A DNA stretch of 64,000 nucleotides from assembly GCA_030849945.1 (NCBI GenBank), contig JAVDKK010000004.1, positions 62,001-126,000 on the forward strand, read 5' to 3'. The position numbers were made by a program, and so were the translations under genes. Each line of letters opens with the position of its first letter. The first letter of the stretch is position 1. This DNA is from Schauerella fraxinea (GTDB taxonomy: Bacteria; Pseudomonadota; Gammaproteobacteria; Burkholderiales; Burkholderiaceae_B). The notes under the pieces were generated by a model. The model ran no database searches and was not told the DNA's origin. It was given only the letters and a program-made list of their open reading frames with translations. Shown one piece after another: positions 7,211-15,641 of the stretch.

Positions 7211-8812
7211 ATGATACGCATCGCACAACTCAAACTCCCCCTTGATCACCCCGAATCGCAGCTACGCGAAGCGATTGTCGCGCGACTGAATATCGCCGAC
7301 GCCGAATTGCTCAAGTTTAGTGTCTACCGTCGTGCTTATGACGCCCGCAAGCGCACGGCAATCTTGTTGGTGTATACGATTGACGTCGAACTCACCGACG
7401 AGGCGGGATGCTTGCGTACGTTCGCCGACGACAACGACATCCAACCGACACCGGACATGTCTTATCGATTTGTCCGCCAAGCGCCCGCTGCATTATCAGG
7501 CCCGCGTCCGGTGGTCATCGGCATGGGGCCGTGCGGCTTGTTTGCCGGTTTGATCCTCGCGCAGATGGGGTTCAAGCCGCTTATCCTGGAACGTGGCAAA
7601 GCGGTGCGCGAGCGCACCAAGGACACTTTCGGATTGTGGCGCAAAGGTGTGCTCAATCCCGATTCGAATGTGCAGTTCGGCGAGGGCGGCGCAGGGACCT
7701 TTTCAGATGGCAAACTCTATAGCCAAATCAAGGATCCGAAATTCTACGGACGCAAGGTGCTCGATGAGTTCGTGAAAGCCGGCGCGCCGGAGGAAATTCT
7801 TTACGTCAGCAAGCCCCATATCGGCACGTTCCGATTGGTGAGCATGGTCGAGAAAATGCGGGCGACGATCGAATCGTTGGGCGGTGAAATTCGCTTCGAA
7901 AGCCGCGTGGAAGATGTCGAGATTGTGGACGGCCAGGTTCGCGGCGTGACACTCGCGAGTGGCGAAACCATCGCATGCAATCAGCTCGTGCTGGCCGTAG
8001 GCCACAGTGCGCGCGACACCTTCGAAATGCTATTCGAGCGCGGTGTGTATATCGAAGCGAAACCCTTCTCGATCGGCCTTCGCATCGAACACCCGCAGAG
8101 TCTTATCGACGACGCACGCTTTGGCCAGTACGCCAAGCATCCGATGCTCGGCGCCGCGGACTACAAATTGGTGCACCATGCCAACAACGGCCGCGCGGTT
8201 TACAGCTTTTGCATGTGCCCTGGGGGTACCGTGGTGGCGGCGGCTTCCGAGCCTGGCCGCGTGGTCACCAATGGCATGAGTCAATACTCTCGCGCCGAGC
8301 GCAATGCCAACTCCGGCATCGTCGTCGGCATCTCGCCGAAAGACTATCCGGGCCATCCGTTGGCCGGGATCGCTTTCCAGCGGCATTGGGAAAGCCGCGC
8401 ATTCGAATTAGGCGGCAGTTCCTATCAGGCACCCGCACAACGGGTAGGCGATTTCCTTGCCAAGCGGCCCTCGAAATCGCTGGGGAATGTAAAGCCGTCA
8501 TATACCCCTGGGGTGACGCCAACCGATCTGAGCACGGCGCTGCCGGACTATGCGATCGACGCCATTCGCGAAGCGCTCCCAGCGTTCTCGCGCAAGCTGC
8601 GCGGTTTTGCGATGGATGACGCCTTGCTCACGGGCGTGGAAACGCGCACGTCGTCGCCCATCGGCATCAAGCGCGGCGCCGACTTTCAAAGCGTGAACGT
8701 TCGTGGGCTTTTCCCTGCGGGCGAAGGTGCAGGCTATGCCGGCGGCATATACTCCGCGGCCATCGACGGCATTGAAGTGGCCGAAGCGGTCGCTACAGCC
8801 ATCATGGCGTAA
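7211..8812 (+). CDS. NAD(P)/FAD-dependent dehydrogenase, COG2509 type
   Basis: Flavoprotein of 533 residues. An N-terminal ferredoxin-like region (1-90) is followed by the dinucleotide fold VVIGMGPCGLFAGLILAQMG (101-120), GEGGAGTFSDGKL, and the C-terminal FAD motif GLFPAGEGAGYAGGI. This is the architecture of the uncharacterised FAD-dependent dehydrogenase family COG2509 (YhiN-unrelated), for which no substrate is established. ATG 7211 is chosen because the conserved MIRIAQLKLPL start matches the family; a GTG at 7181 is also open. It stands alone on the plus strand, convergent with another flavoprotein gene. Confidence 0.88.
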   Translation: MIRIAQLKLPLDHPESQLREAIVARLNIADAELLKFSVYRRAYDARKRTAILLVYTIDVELTDEAGCLRTFADDNDIQPTPDMSYRFVRQAPAALSGPRPVVIGMGPCGLFAGLILAQMGFKPLILERGKAVRERTKDTFGLWRKGVLNPDSNVQFGEGGAGTFSDGKLYSQIKDPKFYGRKVLDEFVKAGAPEEILYVSKPHIGTFRLVSMVEKMRATIESLGGEIRFESRVEDVEIVDGQVRGVTLASGETIACNQLVLAVGHSARDTFEMLFERGVYIEAKPFSIGLRIEHPQSLIDDARFGQYAKHPMLGAADYKLVHHANNGRAVYSFCMCPGGTVVAAASEPGRVVTNGMSQYSRAERNANSGIVVGISPKDYPGHPLAGIAFQRHWESRAFELGGSSYQAPAQRVGDFLAKRPSKSLGNVKPSYTPGVTPTDLSTALPDYAIDAIREALPAFSRKLRGFAMDDALLTGVETRTSSPIGIKRGADFQSVNVRGLFPAGEGAGYAGGIYSAAIDGIEVAEAVATAIMA

Positions 8813-8834
8813 CGCCTGCGAACCCTGGTGCCCG

Positions 8835-10064
8835 TTATTGCGCTAGGTAGCGCGCAATACCGTGGCCTGCAGCCACACCGCTCGCCATGACGGCGGTAAG
8901 CAGATAGCCGCCCGTGGGCGCATCCCAGTCCAACATTTCGCCTGCGCAAAACACTCCCGGTATTGCCCGCAGCATCATGTTGTGATCCAGCGCCTCATGC
9001 ATGACGCCACCCGACGTGCTGATAGCCTCATCCATCGGACGCGCGCGCAATAATTCGATCGGCAAGGCCTTGATCGCATTCGTCAATGCCAGCGGCGACG
9101 ACATGACATCGGGCGTCACGCGCTCCCGCAACAGACCCCACTTGGCGCCCGTCAATCGCAGCCGGCTTTGCAAAAAACTCGACCACGATTTGGCGCCACG
9201 CGACACCGATAACGCGGCCAACACCTTCGCGCGCGACCAATCGGGCAGCAAATCGATATACATCGTGGCATGGCCTTCGACGGCGCACGTTTTTACCAGC
9301 GATCCCGACAGCGCATACACTCCGCCGCCCTCAATCCCGGTAGCCGTCAACATGCACTCGCCGGGCCGAAATACGCCGTCTGCAGTGGTCGACAACGCGA
9401 TATTCTTGAGCGGTTGCCCAGCCCACTTGTCGACGAACAGCGCGCTCCATGCGACGTCAAAGCCACTATTGGCGGGCGCAAGCGCAGCGACCTCGACGCC
9501 CTTGGCCGCCAGCACCTTCACCCACGCGCCGTCCGAACCCAAGCGCGCCCAACTTCCGCCTCCCAACGCGAGTAAACACGCACGTGGCATGAGCGTCAGC
9601 GCATCGCCTGCGGTTTCAAACTGCAGCGCACCATTTGCGTCGAACCCCTGCCAGCGATGTCGCATCCGGAACGCGACACCATTGGCCCGCAGGCGGGCAA
9701 GCCAGGCGCGCAACAAGGGCGCGGCTTTCATCTCGTGGGGAAACACGCGACCCGATGTACCAATAAACGTTGCGGCACCCAGGCCATCCGCCCACGTGCG
9801 CAAGGCTTCTGGACCCAGTGCATCCAGCCACTGCGGCACCCTGTGGTCAAAGCCCGAATAACGGCGCACGAAGGTGTCAAACGGCTCACTGTGCGTGAGA
9901 TTGAGACCACCTCGTCCAGCCAGTAAAAATTTCCGGCCACCAGACGGCATGCCGTCGTAAACCACGACCGAATAGCCTTGCGCGCTGAGCACTTCAGCCG
10001 CCATCAACCCTGCCGGGCCGGCACCGATAATCGCAATCGAGGGATCTAACTGGGGTGTGGTCAT
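8835..10064 (-). CDS. HI0933-like flavoprotein (TIGR03862 type)
   Basis: FAD-binding protein of 409 residues with the N-terminal Rossmann motif IAIIGAGPAGLMAAEVLS, the family block GGRKFLLAGRGGLNLTHSEP, and the C-terminal GVFCAGEMLDWDAPTGGYL. These mark the HI0933/YhiN-like flavoproteins, subgroup TIGR03862. The biochemical function is not established; relatives are called NAD(P)/FAD-dependent oxidoreductases or BaiN-like. Two starts are close together (10064 and 10070) and neither has a clear ribosome site. It ends 22 bases from the convergent COG2509 gene. Confidence 0.88.
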   Translation of the reverse strand: MTTPQLDPSIAIIGAGPAGLMAAEVLSAQGYSVVVYDGMPSGGRKFLLAGRGGLNLTHSEPFDTFVRRYSGFDHRVPQWLDALGPEALRTWADGLGAATFIGTSGRVFPHEMKAAPLLRAWLARLRANGVAFRMRHRWQGFDANGALQFETAGDALTLMPRACLLALGGGSWARLGSDGAWVKVLAAKGVEVAALAPANSGFDVAWSALFVDKWAGQPLKNIALSTTADGVFRPGECMLTATGIEGGGVYALSGSLVKTCAVEGHATMYIDLLPDWSRAKVLAALSVSRGAKSWSSFLQSRLRLTGAKWGLLRERVTPDVMSSPLALTNAIKALPIELLRARPMDEAISTSGGVMHEALDHNMMLRAIPGVFCAGEMLDWDAPTGGYLLTAVMASGVAAGHGIARYLAQ

Positions 10065-10165
10065 GAACATGCAGACGTCATCGAATCGCGGCAAGCATAG
10101 CCTACCCGACGATGTGTGGAACAACGCCCTGCCCATGGCCGGCATGCTTGGGTTTGCACAGACGT

Positions 10166-10192
10166 AAAAAAGGCGGCTGAAGAGCCGCCTTT
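10166..10192 (-). terminator. Rho-independent terminator of csbD-like gene
   Basis: Stem AAAGGCGGCT / AGCCGCCTTT (10169-10178, 10183-10192), loop of 4, followed on the minus strand by a run of six T. It lies 22 bases past the CsbD-like stop codon. Confidence 0.9.
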
Positions 10193-10214
10193 ACTTCACA
10201 GATACGCAACCTGA

Positions 10215-10391
10215 TTACGGGCGCTTTTTCGCGTCTTCTTTTGCATCGCCATAAGCGGCTTGCGTTTTGCCGGCGACTTGCTCGGCCTTGCCCTTTACTT
10301 CCGTGGAGGTGCTACCCGTCACCTTGCCGGCGACTTCCTTGACCTTACCTTTAACTTCCTCAGCGCGGCCTTTAACTTGGTCCTTGTTCAT
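10215..10391 (-). CDS. CsbD family stress protein, 58 residues
   Basis: Translation of the minus strand gives MNKDQVKGRAEEVKGKVKEV then AGKVTGS and a Lys/Glu-rich tail ending AKKRP. The MNKDQxKGxxxxxKGKxKExxGK pattern is the hallmark of CsbD-like proteins, which are small, highly charged, and induced under general or envelope stress in many bacteria. No enzymatic role is known. AAGGAG lies 7 bases before the ATG and a strong terminator follows, so it is a monocistronic gene. It was identified by reading the strand directly since it is very short. Confidence 0.9.
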   Translation of the reverse strand: MNKDQVKGRAEEVKGKVKEVAGKVTGSTSTEVKGKAEQVAGKTQAAYGDAKEDAKKRP

Positions 10392-10648
10392 TCTGAACTC
10401 CTTGAAAGATACGCCATCTGGCTATTCTCTTCTAGCAAGCTATAGGCCCGGCGATTCCGAATGCGTAAATCGCAGGCCTATCTTTTCGCATGGACACGGG
10501 ATTTACGCCGCGTTACGCCCACGCCTCACAGCGTGCACATTTGTGGATTTGCCTTACCGGCATCGCCATGACAAGCGAGCGTTCCCCCATGCAAAGCACA
10601 CGCGCAACAGCTTGGTAAACTGGCCGTCTACTTCAAAAGCAGAGCATT

Positions 10649-10966
10649 ATGGAACTCGTCAGCACTCATCTCGCAGCCGCGCCCGGTGGCGTCGTACTTA
10701 CCACCACCATCGAAGGTGAAACCATTCAGTCGTATGTGGTTGTGGCACCGCCGGACATCAACGCCGTTGCCGACATCGTGCCGGCGAGCGAGTTCGAGCG
10801 GGGCGCGGATGTGCACGCCACCGCAGTGATCGAGCCGGGCGAAGCCATCGACAAAATCGAAGAGGTTCTCGAAAACGTGCAGCCGGGAGATGTGGTGGTA
10901 TTTCTGTGCGCGAGCGACGCCGTGTACGCAGAAACCCTGGTCGGTTTGGGCTATCACGCCAGCTGA
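10649..10966 (+). CDS. Hypothetical protein, 105 residues
   Basis: Not recognised. An acidic, soluble-looking protein with regular alternation of beta-strand and helix segments (VVLTTTIEGETIQSYVVVAP, IEEVLENVQPGDVVVFLCA), suggesting a compact alpha/beta fold; no catalytic motif is apparent. It has no clear Shine-Dalgarno. It sits alone on the plus strand between the CsbD-like gene (divergent) and a minus-strand small-gene operon. Base usage resembles neighbouring genes, which supports it as real. Confidence 0.65.
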   Translation: MELVSTHLAAAPGGVVLTTTIEGETIQSYVVVAPPDINAVADIVPASEFERGADVHATAVIEPGEAIDKIEEVLENVQPGDVVVFLCASDAVYAETLVGLGYHAS

Positions 10967-11124
10967 TCCAACCGATCGCGCGTCAGCAGCGAACGCCTAG
11001 CCTCATTCTTGATTAATGGGTGCATGCGCGCTTCAATGCCTTACTGCATTGGTGACGACGCTTGAATGCTTCAACGCAGTCGGCCTGATCGCCTAACTGC
11101 ATCACGCATCATGACTGGCGCGTA

Positions 11125-11409
11125 TCACCCCGCGCGCGTGGACTGAATCAGCCACACAATGAGCGGTGGCCCGATCAGAAGTACGGCGACCAAGGCGATG
11201 CGCCAAGGACGCCACTCCCACTTCGGATCGTCGTCCTCTTCCTCGCCCGCCACACCCGCCTGCAATTCGGATGGCGCCTCGAGGTAGGCTTGCGCGACTT
11301 CGAAGCTTTTACCGCTCAATGTGCGCCGTTCGACAGCCTCAGCAAGTGCCGTGTGGCCGTTTTGGCCAACCCATCGGCGCACATCTTCAAAATCATTGAA
11401 ATTAGCCAT
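11125..11409 (-). CDS. Small membrane protein, 94 residues
   Basis: Not recognised. The N-terminal 60 residues are soluble (FNDFEDVRRWVGQNGHTALA, then RTLSGKSFEVAQAYL), followed by an acidic patch EEEDDD. A single C-terminal membrane helix (about 68-88, ALVAVLLIGPPLIVWLI) ends with a few polar residues, giving a tail-anchor-like topology. It is the last gene of a minus-strand run of four small genes (12122 to 11125) with gaps of 2, 9 and 21 bases. Confidence 0.7.
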   Translation of the reverse strand: MANFNDFEDVRRWVGQNGHTALAEAVERRTLSGKSFEVAQAYLEAPSELQAGVAGEEEDDDPKWEWRPWRIALVAVLLIGPPLIVWLIQSTRAG

Positions 11410-11430
11410 AGCGGTGTGACGGCGACGCCA

Positions 11431-11679
11431 TCACGCTTTCAGTGCAATGGCAATCAAATCCCTAAGTCGTTCGAAGCCTGCAACGTAATCTGAATTTTCA
11501 GAACGCGCCAGCAGCCCCGAATAATTGTGCTCGAGCTTCTGCTCGATCACTTCACGCAAGCCCGGCGTATCCTTGGCCAAATGCAGCATCGACAACAACG
11601 CAGTTGCCAGCGCATCGATCTGGCCGCTTTGTTGCGACACGGTTTGCACCAAGACGGCGATTTTATCGTCGGTATCCAT
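11431..11679 (-). CDS. Hypothetical helical protein, 82 residues
   Basis: Not recognised. Predominantly helical, soluble sequence: MDTDDKIAVLVQTVSQQSGQ then IDALATALLSMLHLAKDTPG and LREVIEQKLEHNY. No cysteine, signal peptide or membrane segment. Third gene of the four-gene small operon; its start is 9 bases after the preceding stop and its stop is 21 bases before the membrane protein start. Confidence 0.65.
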   Translation of the reverse strand: MDTDDKIAVLVQTVSQQSGQIDALATALLSMLHLAKDTPGLREVIEQKLEHNYSGLLARSENSDYVAGFERLRDLIAIALKA

Positions 11680-11688
11680 GGCCTGTCT

Positions 11689-11934
11689 TTAACCCTTTAA
11701 TGATTGCAATTCTGAGAGCGCCAGTAGACGCGTTTTTGCGATGTCTTCGCGTTCCAGCGCATTGCGCCACGCCGTAATCTCGTGATCGGCCACGGCCGGC
11801 CAGCGCACGGCATCGCCGGCATTGAGCGCCGCGGTCGCTGCGGTGCGCCATTCGGTCATTGCCGCGTCCCAGTCGCCTTGATCGACGCGAACGTTCTGCA
11901 TGCCATGCGAATCGGATTCGTGAGTGTCGGTCAT
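11689..11934 (-). CDS. Hypothetical protein, 81 residues
   Basis: Not recognised. Begins MTDTHESDSHGMQNVRVDQG and continues with WDAAMTEWRTAATAALNAGD and WRNALEREDIAKTRLLALSE; amphipathic helices dominate. CAGGAG stands 6 bases before ATG 11934, which settles this start over an upstream in-frame codon. It begins 2 bases after the stop of the 61-residue gene, so the two are tightly coupled. Confidence 0.65.
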   Translation of the reverse strand: MTDTHESDSHGMQNVRVDQGDWDAAMTEWRTAATAALNAGDAVRWPAVADHEITAWRNALEREDIAKTRLLALSELQSLKG

Positions 11935-11936
11935 GG

Positions 11937-12122
11937 CTACTCCTGGTGGACAGCAATTTGAGGAAGCGCGGGGAGCGGTTCCCAATCCGCCGAAATCTCC
12001 GGCGACGTACGTTTGGTCAACTGCCAGCATGTGCCGTCATCGGCCAGCGCGAACAACAGCGCCGCGCCATTGCCCGGATTCTCGGCCGCACCTGAAGAAA
12101 TCTGAATAATTTTTCTGGTCAT
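11937..12122 (-). CDS. Hypothetical protein, 61 residues
   Basis: Not recognised. Short beta-rich sequence (MTRKIIQISSGAAENPGNGA, then LLFALADDGTCWQLTKRTSP, WEPLPALPQI), suggestive of a single small beta-propeller-blade-like or WW-like unit with the pattern LFALADDGTCWQL. First gene of the four-gene small operon. GGGAAG precedes the ATG by a few bases. Confidence 0.6.
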   Translation of the reverse strand: MTRKIIQISSGAAENPGNGAALLFALADDGTCWQLTKRTSPEISADWEPLPALPQIAVHQE

Positions 12123-12310
12123 AGTCTTCCCGTATGAACGTCTGGATCGCCGCGTGCCATCCAGCAGAAAGACAGACAGCACGAAATGCGCCTACCTATT
12201 GTGAGGGGCGCGTCGTGGCAACGGGGATGAGGGGATTAACTTGTTGTAAGGGATTATGTGCTGCGTTGCGTCATTTTGGTACGACGCGCCCGTCAATGCA
12301 CAGGATCGCT

Positions 12311-13453
12311 TCAGGCGCCGCTACGTTTTGTAGATAATCTCCAAAGCGACGTTACCTCCTGCGTGCGCGCGAAAGCGAGCGGATCGACCGCATCGTTTGC
12401 CTTGCCATGGCGCGGCCGGATGTCCAAGCGATCAATAATGTCCAGCCCCGCAGCTGCGATCACATCGACCACCGCGCCGGGCGCGCGCAAACCGAGATGC
12501 ACAGCCAGATCCGACAAGATCAACCACCCTTCGCCCTGCGGGGCCAGGTGATCAGGGAGCCCCCGAAGAAATGCGTTGAGCATCTGACTGTCGGGGTCAT
12601 ATAGCGCCCCTTCGATGGGCGTAGTGGGGCGCCCAGGCAACCACGGCGGGTTGCACACGATGAGCGAGGCGCGTCCGGATGGATACAACTCACCCGACGT
12701 TATGACCTGCACATCCGCACGAGGCACCACGCGCGCAATATTGTCTCTCGCACATGCCACAGCGCGCGGATCGATCTCCGTCGCGCGGATGTGTTTCACA
12801 CCCCGCTTGGCTAACGCAATCGCCAGCACGCCGGTGCCTGTGCCCAAGTCGAAAGCGGTATCGCCCTCAGGCAATGGGGCCCGCATCACCAGATCGATAT
12901 ACTCGCCGCGTAGGGGCGAATACACACCAAAGCGCGGGTGGATCGTCGCATCGAGTGCTGCTATTGGAATGCCCTTGCGCTCCCACTCGGCGGCGCTCAG
13001 CACCCCTTGCACCGCCCGTAAGGACATAATGGCGGGCCCTGCCCCATTACCATGCCACGCCACCAACGCCGCCCGCGTATCGGGTGCACGACGCAGCGCA
13101 ACCTGCCAGGAGGCATCTACTGGCACCAATACGGCATTCATAATGTGCGCGCGATGCGACTGAGCCTGGCGATGCGCATTGAAGCGATCGATCGCCGCCG
13201 CGGCAACATCGGGCGCGCGACGTCTTTTCTCTACTCTGCGCCCCAGCGCATCGACCAACGCTCGAGCGTTGTGATAATCGCCCTGCCACAGCAGAGACGT
13301 TCCTCCGCAAATCAGCCGGTATGCGGCATCCGCCGACATACGATCGTCGGCAACCTGCATGCGTTTCGGGCGGGCAGCGCCACTGGGCGACTCCCATGCC
13401 ACGGCAGGTGAGCCATCTTCGTGCATCCATTCGATCGTGGCCGTTGCCGACAT
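12311..13453 (-). CDS. Class I SAM-dependent methyltransferase with NPPW motif
   Basis: Protein of 380 residues. The C-terminal half is a Rossmann methyltransferase: motif I DTAFDLGTGTGVLAIALAKR, acidic ATEIDPRAVACARDN, and catalytic-type motif IV VCNPPWLPG. NPPW/Y is typical of enzymes modifying planar nitrogens (adenine or guanine in RNA or DNA) or glutamine in release factors (HemK/PrmC, RlmG, TrmN6 relatives). The N-terminal 150 residues (AYRLICGGTSLLWQGDYHNA) may be a substrate-binding domain. Substrate unknown. ATG 13453 is chosen because sequence similarity of the coding region fades upstream; in-frame ATGs reach 13579. Confidence 0.85.
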   Translation of the reverse strand: MSATATIEWMHEDGSPAVAWESPSGAARPKRMQVADDRMSADAAYRLICGGTSLLWQGDYHNARALVDALGRRVEKRRRAPDVAAAAIDRFNAHRQAQSHRAHIMNAVLVPVDASWQVALRRAPDTRAALVAWHGNGAGPAIMSLRAVQGVLSAAEWERKGIPIAALDATIHPRFGVYSPLRGEYIDLVMRAPLPEGDTAFDLGTGTGVLAIALAKRGVKHIRATEIDPRAVACARDNIARVVPRADVQVITSGELYPSGRASLIVCNPPWLPGRPTTPIEGALYDPDSQMLNAFLRGLPDHLAPQGEGWLILSDLAVHLGLRAPGAVVDVIAAAGLDIIDRLDIRPRHGKANDAVDPLAFARTQEVTSLWRLSTKRSGA

Positions 13454-13514
13454 ACTGATATCCGTAAACAGAGTCAAAACCCGCGATTGCCGCGATGTGC
13501 AACGATTATAGGTA

Positions 13515-13541
13515 GGAAGCATCAGGCACGCTGTTTGCGTT
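13515..13541 (+). promoter_or_regulatory. Candidate ECF-type promoter
   Basis: GGAAGC at 13515-13520 and GCGTT near 13537-13541, about 17 bases apart and about 37 bases before the start of the exported 111-residue protein. The pair resembles ECF sigma elements (GGAA ... CGTT). It is a visual match only. Confidence 0.25.
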
Positions 13542-13577
13542 GAGTCCATCACCTTAAACACGTATCGGAGATACTCC

Positions 13578-13913
13578 ATGAAAATTCGTCAAATCGCTTC
13601 GGCAGTGATGGTTGGTGCACTGATGGCTTCGGGCCCGGTCATGGCGCAATCCACGATGGGTGGCAAGCCTGTCACGACCTCGCCGTCCAACACGCCTAAC
13701 GATGGCACGGCCGTTCCTCCCAACCAAGCAGTGCCGGCTGGCCAACAGTCGCCTGCCCCCACGGGCAAGGGCAATGACGTGTCGACCAAGAAAGGCACGC
13801 AGACGCAATCGGGCATGACGCACAAGAAAGGCGACATGAGCCATAAGAGCAGCACCAAGACCAATGCGGCCGAACCTGGCCAGCCGATGCCCAAGACCGG
13901 TGGCGGCAACTAA
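13578..13913 (+). CDS. Small exported protein, 111 residues
   Basis: Signal peptide MKIRQIASAVMVGALMASGP with cleavage likely after VMA (about residue 23). The mature part is hydrophilic, rich in Thr, Ser, Pro, Gly and Lys (e.g. TKKGTQTQSGMTHKKGD), and probably unfolded in the periplasm. No family recognised. CGGAG precedes the ATG, and a clear terminator follows. The gene diverges from the methyltransferase gene. Confidence 0.8.
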   Translation: MKIRQIASAVMVGALMASGPVMAQSTMGGKPVTTSPSNTPNDGTAVPPNQAVPAGQQSPAPTGKGNDVSTKKGTQTQSGMTHKKGDMSHKSSTKTNAAEPGQPMPKTGGGN

Positions 13914-13961
13914 AGCCCTCTGATCAGGCGCGCGGCGGATCGTTCGCGCGCGGATCGAGGC

Positions 13962-13990
13962 AAGGCGCACCCATTGGTGCGCCTTTCTTT
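13962..13990 (+). terminator. Rho-independent terminator
   Basis: Stem AAGGCGCAC / GTGCGCCTT (13962-13970, 13977-13985), loop of 6, then CTTTTT. It ends the small exported protein gene, though transcription into the DUF748 gene is possible if read-through occurs. Confidence 0.85.
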
Positions 13991-14042
13991 TTGTACGATA
14001 CTTACCTCACATCACAATGGCGCACATGCGCCTTCAATCGCC

Positions 14043-15131
14043 ATGCGCAAAATCGTCGTCCGTACTGTTGTCGCCTTGCTTGTTTTGGCCGCGATCGCGG
14101 TCGCGGCGCTCATGATCAGCGTGCGCTTTGTTGAAAGCCGCATTGCCGATTTCGTTGGGCCAATCGGAAAAATCGAACGTATTCACGTCGGTTTTTCGTC
14201 GGTAGTGCTGGAAGGGGTCACGCTCGATGGCGAAGACAACTGGCCGGCCGACAACGCGCTGAAAGCGGCGCGCATCATCGTTCATCCGGATTGGCGGGCG
14301 TTGATCGCCAAACGCAATATTTACGATAGCGTGCGCGTCGAGGATTTCGTGCTCACCGCGGTGCGCCAAGGCAATGGTCAGATCGACGCACTACCGTCAC
14401 TACGCAAGCGTGCTCAACAGCGCAGCGAAGAAGCCCGCGCACGCGGCGAAACCGAGAAGCGCGAAACCCGCATCGGCAAAATCGAGTTCGCGCAGGGGCG
14501 TATTGATTACTACGACGCTGTCGTGAGCAAGAAACCGCCGCATCACATTCCCATTGAAAACGTCAATGCCACCATTGCGCCCCTGCACTTTCCGCTCGAC
14601 GACGCGCGGACCGATATTCGGATCACCGGGAACCCGACCACGAAAGGCTCCACCGGCAAATTGAACGTTGAGGGATGGATTGCCCTCGCATCGCGCAATG
14701 CGGATGTAAACATTGCACTGTCACAGGTTGACGTGGCGCTGTTCTCCCCCTATCTGCGACGCGATTCACCGCTGGCATTCAATGGCGGGCGCCTCGATAT
14801 GCGGATGCGCTCGCGTGTGGACAATCAAAAGCTGAATGCCAACGGCCAGTTGGTGCTGCACGATTTGAAGCTGCGGGATGAAGGCTTGGCGGCATTGCCC
14901 AAAAAGGCTGCCCTGGCCATGCTCGAAGACAACAAGGGCCGCGCCGTATTCGACTTCACGATGACCGGCACGTTGAAGTCCCCCCAGTTCAAACTCGACG
15001 ACGACATCTCGGCGCGTGTGGCCGGCGGCCTCGCCTCCACGTTGGGTATCAGCGTTGAAAACATGGCCGGTGGCTTGGGAAGCGCCGTGGAAGGCATCGG
15101 CGGCGCACTGTCCAACCTGTTCGCTCAATGA
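14043..15131 (+). CDS. DUF748/AsmA-like envelope protein
   Basis: Protein of 362 residues with one N-terminal membrane helix (about 5-28, VVALLVLAAIAVAALMISV) and a large periplasmic part of repeated beta-strands (VLEGVTLDGEDN, NIYDSVRVEDFVLT, RIGKIEFAQGRIDYYDAVV, SPLAFNGGRLDMRM). This matches the DUF748/AsmA-like group of bridge-like proteins implicated in lipid transfer or envelope maintenance. ATG 14043 (MRKIVVRT) puts the membrane helix at the N-terminus. The stop codon lies inside the first unit of a 14-bp tandem repeat. Confidence 0.8.
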   Translation: MRKIVVRTVVALLVLAAIAVAALMISVRFVESRIADFVGPIGKIERIHVGFSSVVLEGVTLDGEDNWPADNALKAARIIVHPDWRALIAKRNIYDSVRVEDFVLTAVRQGNGQIDALPSLRKRAQQRSEEARARGETEKRETRIGKIEFAQGRIDYYDAVVSKKPPHHIPIENVNATIAPLHFPLDDARTDIRITGNPTTKGSTGKLNVEGWIALASRNADVNIALSQVDVALFSPYLRRDSPLAFNGGRLDMRMRSRVDNQKLNANGQLVLHDLKLRDEGLAALPKKAALAMLEDNKGRAVFDFTMTGTLKSPQFKLDDDISARVAGGLASTLGISVENMAGGLGSAVEGIGGALSNLFAQ

Positions 15132-15198
15132 ACGCCACAATCTGAGCGCCACGATTTGAACACCACGACCTAAGCGCCACGATCTGAGCGCCACAATC
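15129..15198. repeat. Five 14-bp tandem repeats at a stop codon
   Basis: Units begin at 15129, 15143, 15157, 15171 and 15185, consensus TGAGCGCCACGATC with few changes each. The first unit supplies the TGA stop of the DUF748 gene. Each unit begins with TGA or TAA. Confidence 0.85.
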
Positions 15199-15268
15199 GC
15201 GCCCGTCCTGGCCGATCGGTCACGACGCGCCGTTGGGCGCACACATGCGCCGGCGCGTCGAAGTCACA

Positions 15269-15481
15269 TCAAGGCGCGAGTTTGAAACCCATGTCGATGC
15301 CCCACCGATCGGTCTCACGCAGCCACTTGGTTTCGCAATGCACGCAGCGATAGCGATCCTCACGGTTCAGCTCGCGGCCCTTTTGCGTGGGCGTCACGTA
15401 ACCCTGATGCACCAAGCCCGGATGTGACGCCTGACCCGCCTGCCCCGCTCTAATGGTTTGACATGCCGTACACGTGCTCAT
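15269..15481 (-). CDS. Small zinc-ribbon-like protein, 70 residues
   Basis: Two CxxC pairs, CTAC at residues 4-7 and CVHC near residue 47, separated by about 40 residues, fit a zinc ribbon or rubredoxin-like knuckle. The C-terminus is TKWLRETDRWGIDMGFKLAP. No named family is recognised. The ATG at 15481 places the first Cys pair at the N-terminus; an in-frame ATG further up is less likely. Possible roles are metal binding or transcription-related, both inferred. Confidence 0.65.
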   Translation of the reverse strand: MSTCTACQTIRAGQAGQASHPGLVHQGYVTPTQKGRELNREDRYRCVHCETKWLRETDRWGIDMGFKLAP

Positions 15482-15570
15482 GCGCGTCGCGCTCCCTAAA
15501 CCAAGGCTCACACAAGCCTCTATCGAATTCATTTTAATACAAATAAAACATTAACTTACCTCGCGTGCAA

Positions 15571-15594
15571 AATTAAACCCGCACAGGGCGGGTT
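15571..15594 (-). terminator. Probable terminator of the 15.6-17.0 kb minus-strand genes
   Basis: Stem AACCCGC / GCGGGTT (15576-15582, 15588-15594), loop of 5, followed on the minus strand by TTAATTTT. Confidence 0.7.
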
Positions 15595-15641
15595 AGCTGT
15601 TGCAGCGCGCCACAGGGCGGTATACCTATTCATTCATCGCC

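Noticed and set aside
10392..10648. Additional small genes upstream of 10649
   Set aside because: Open frames here lack ribosome sites and show a composition typical of antisense frames to the CsbD-like gene.
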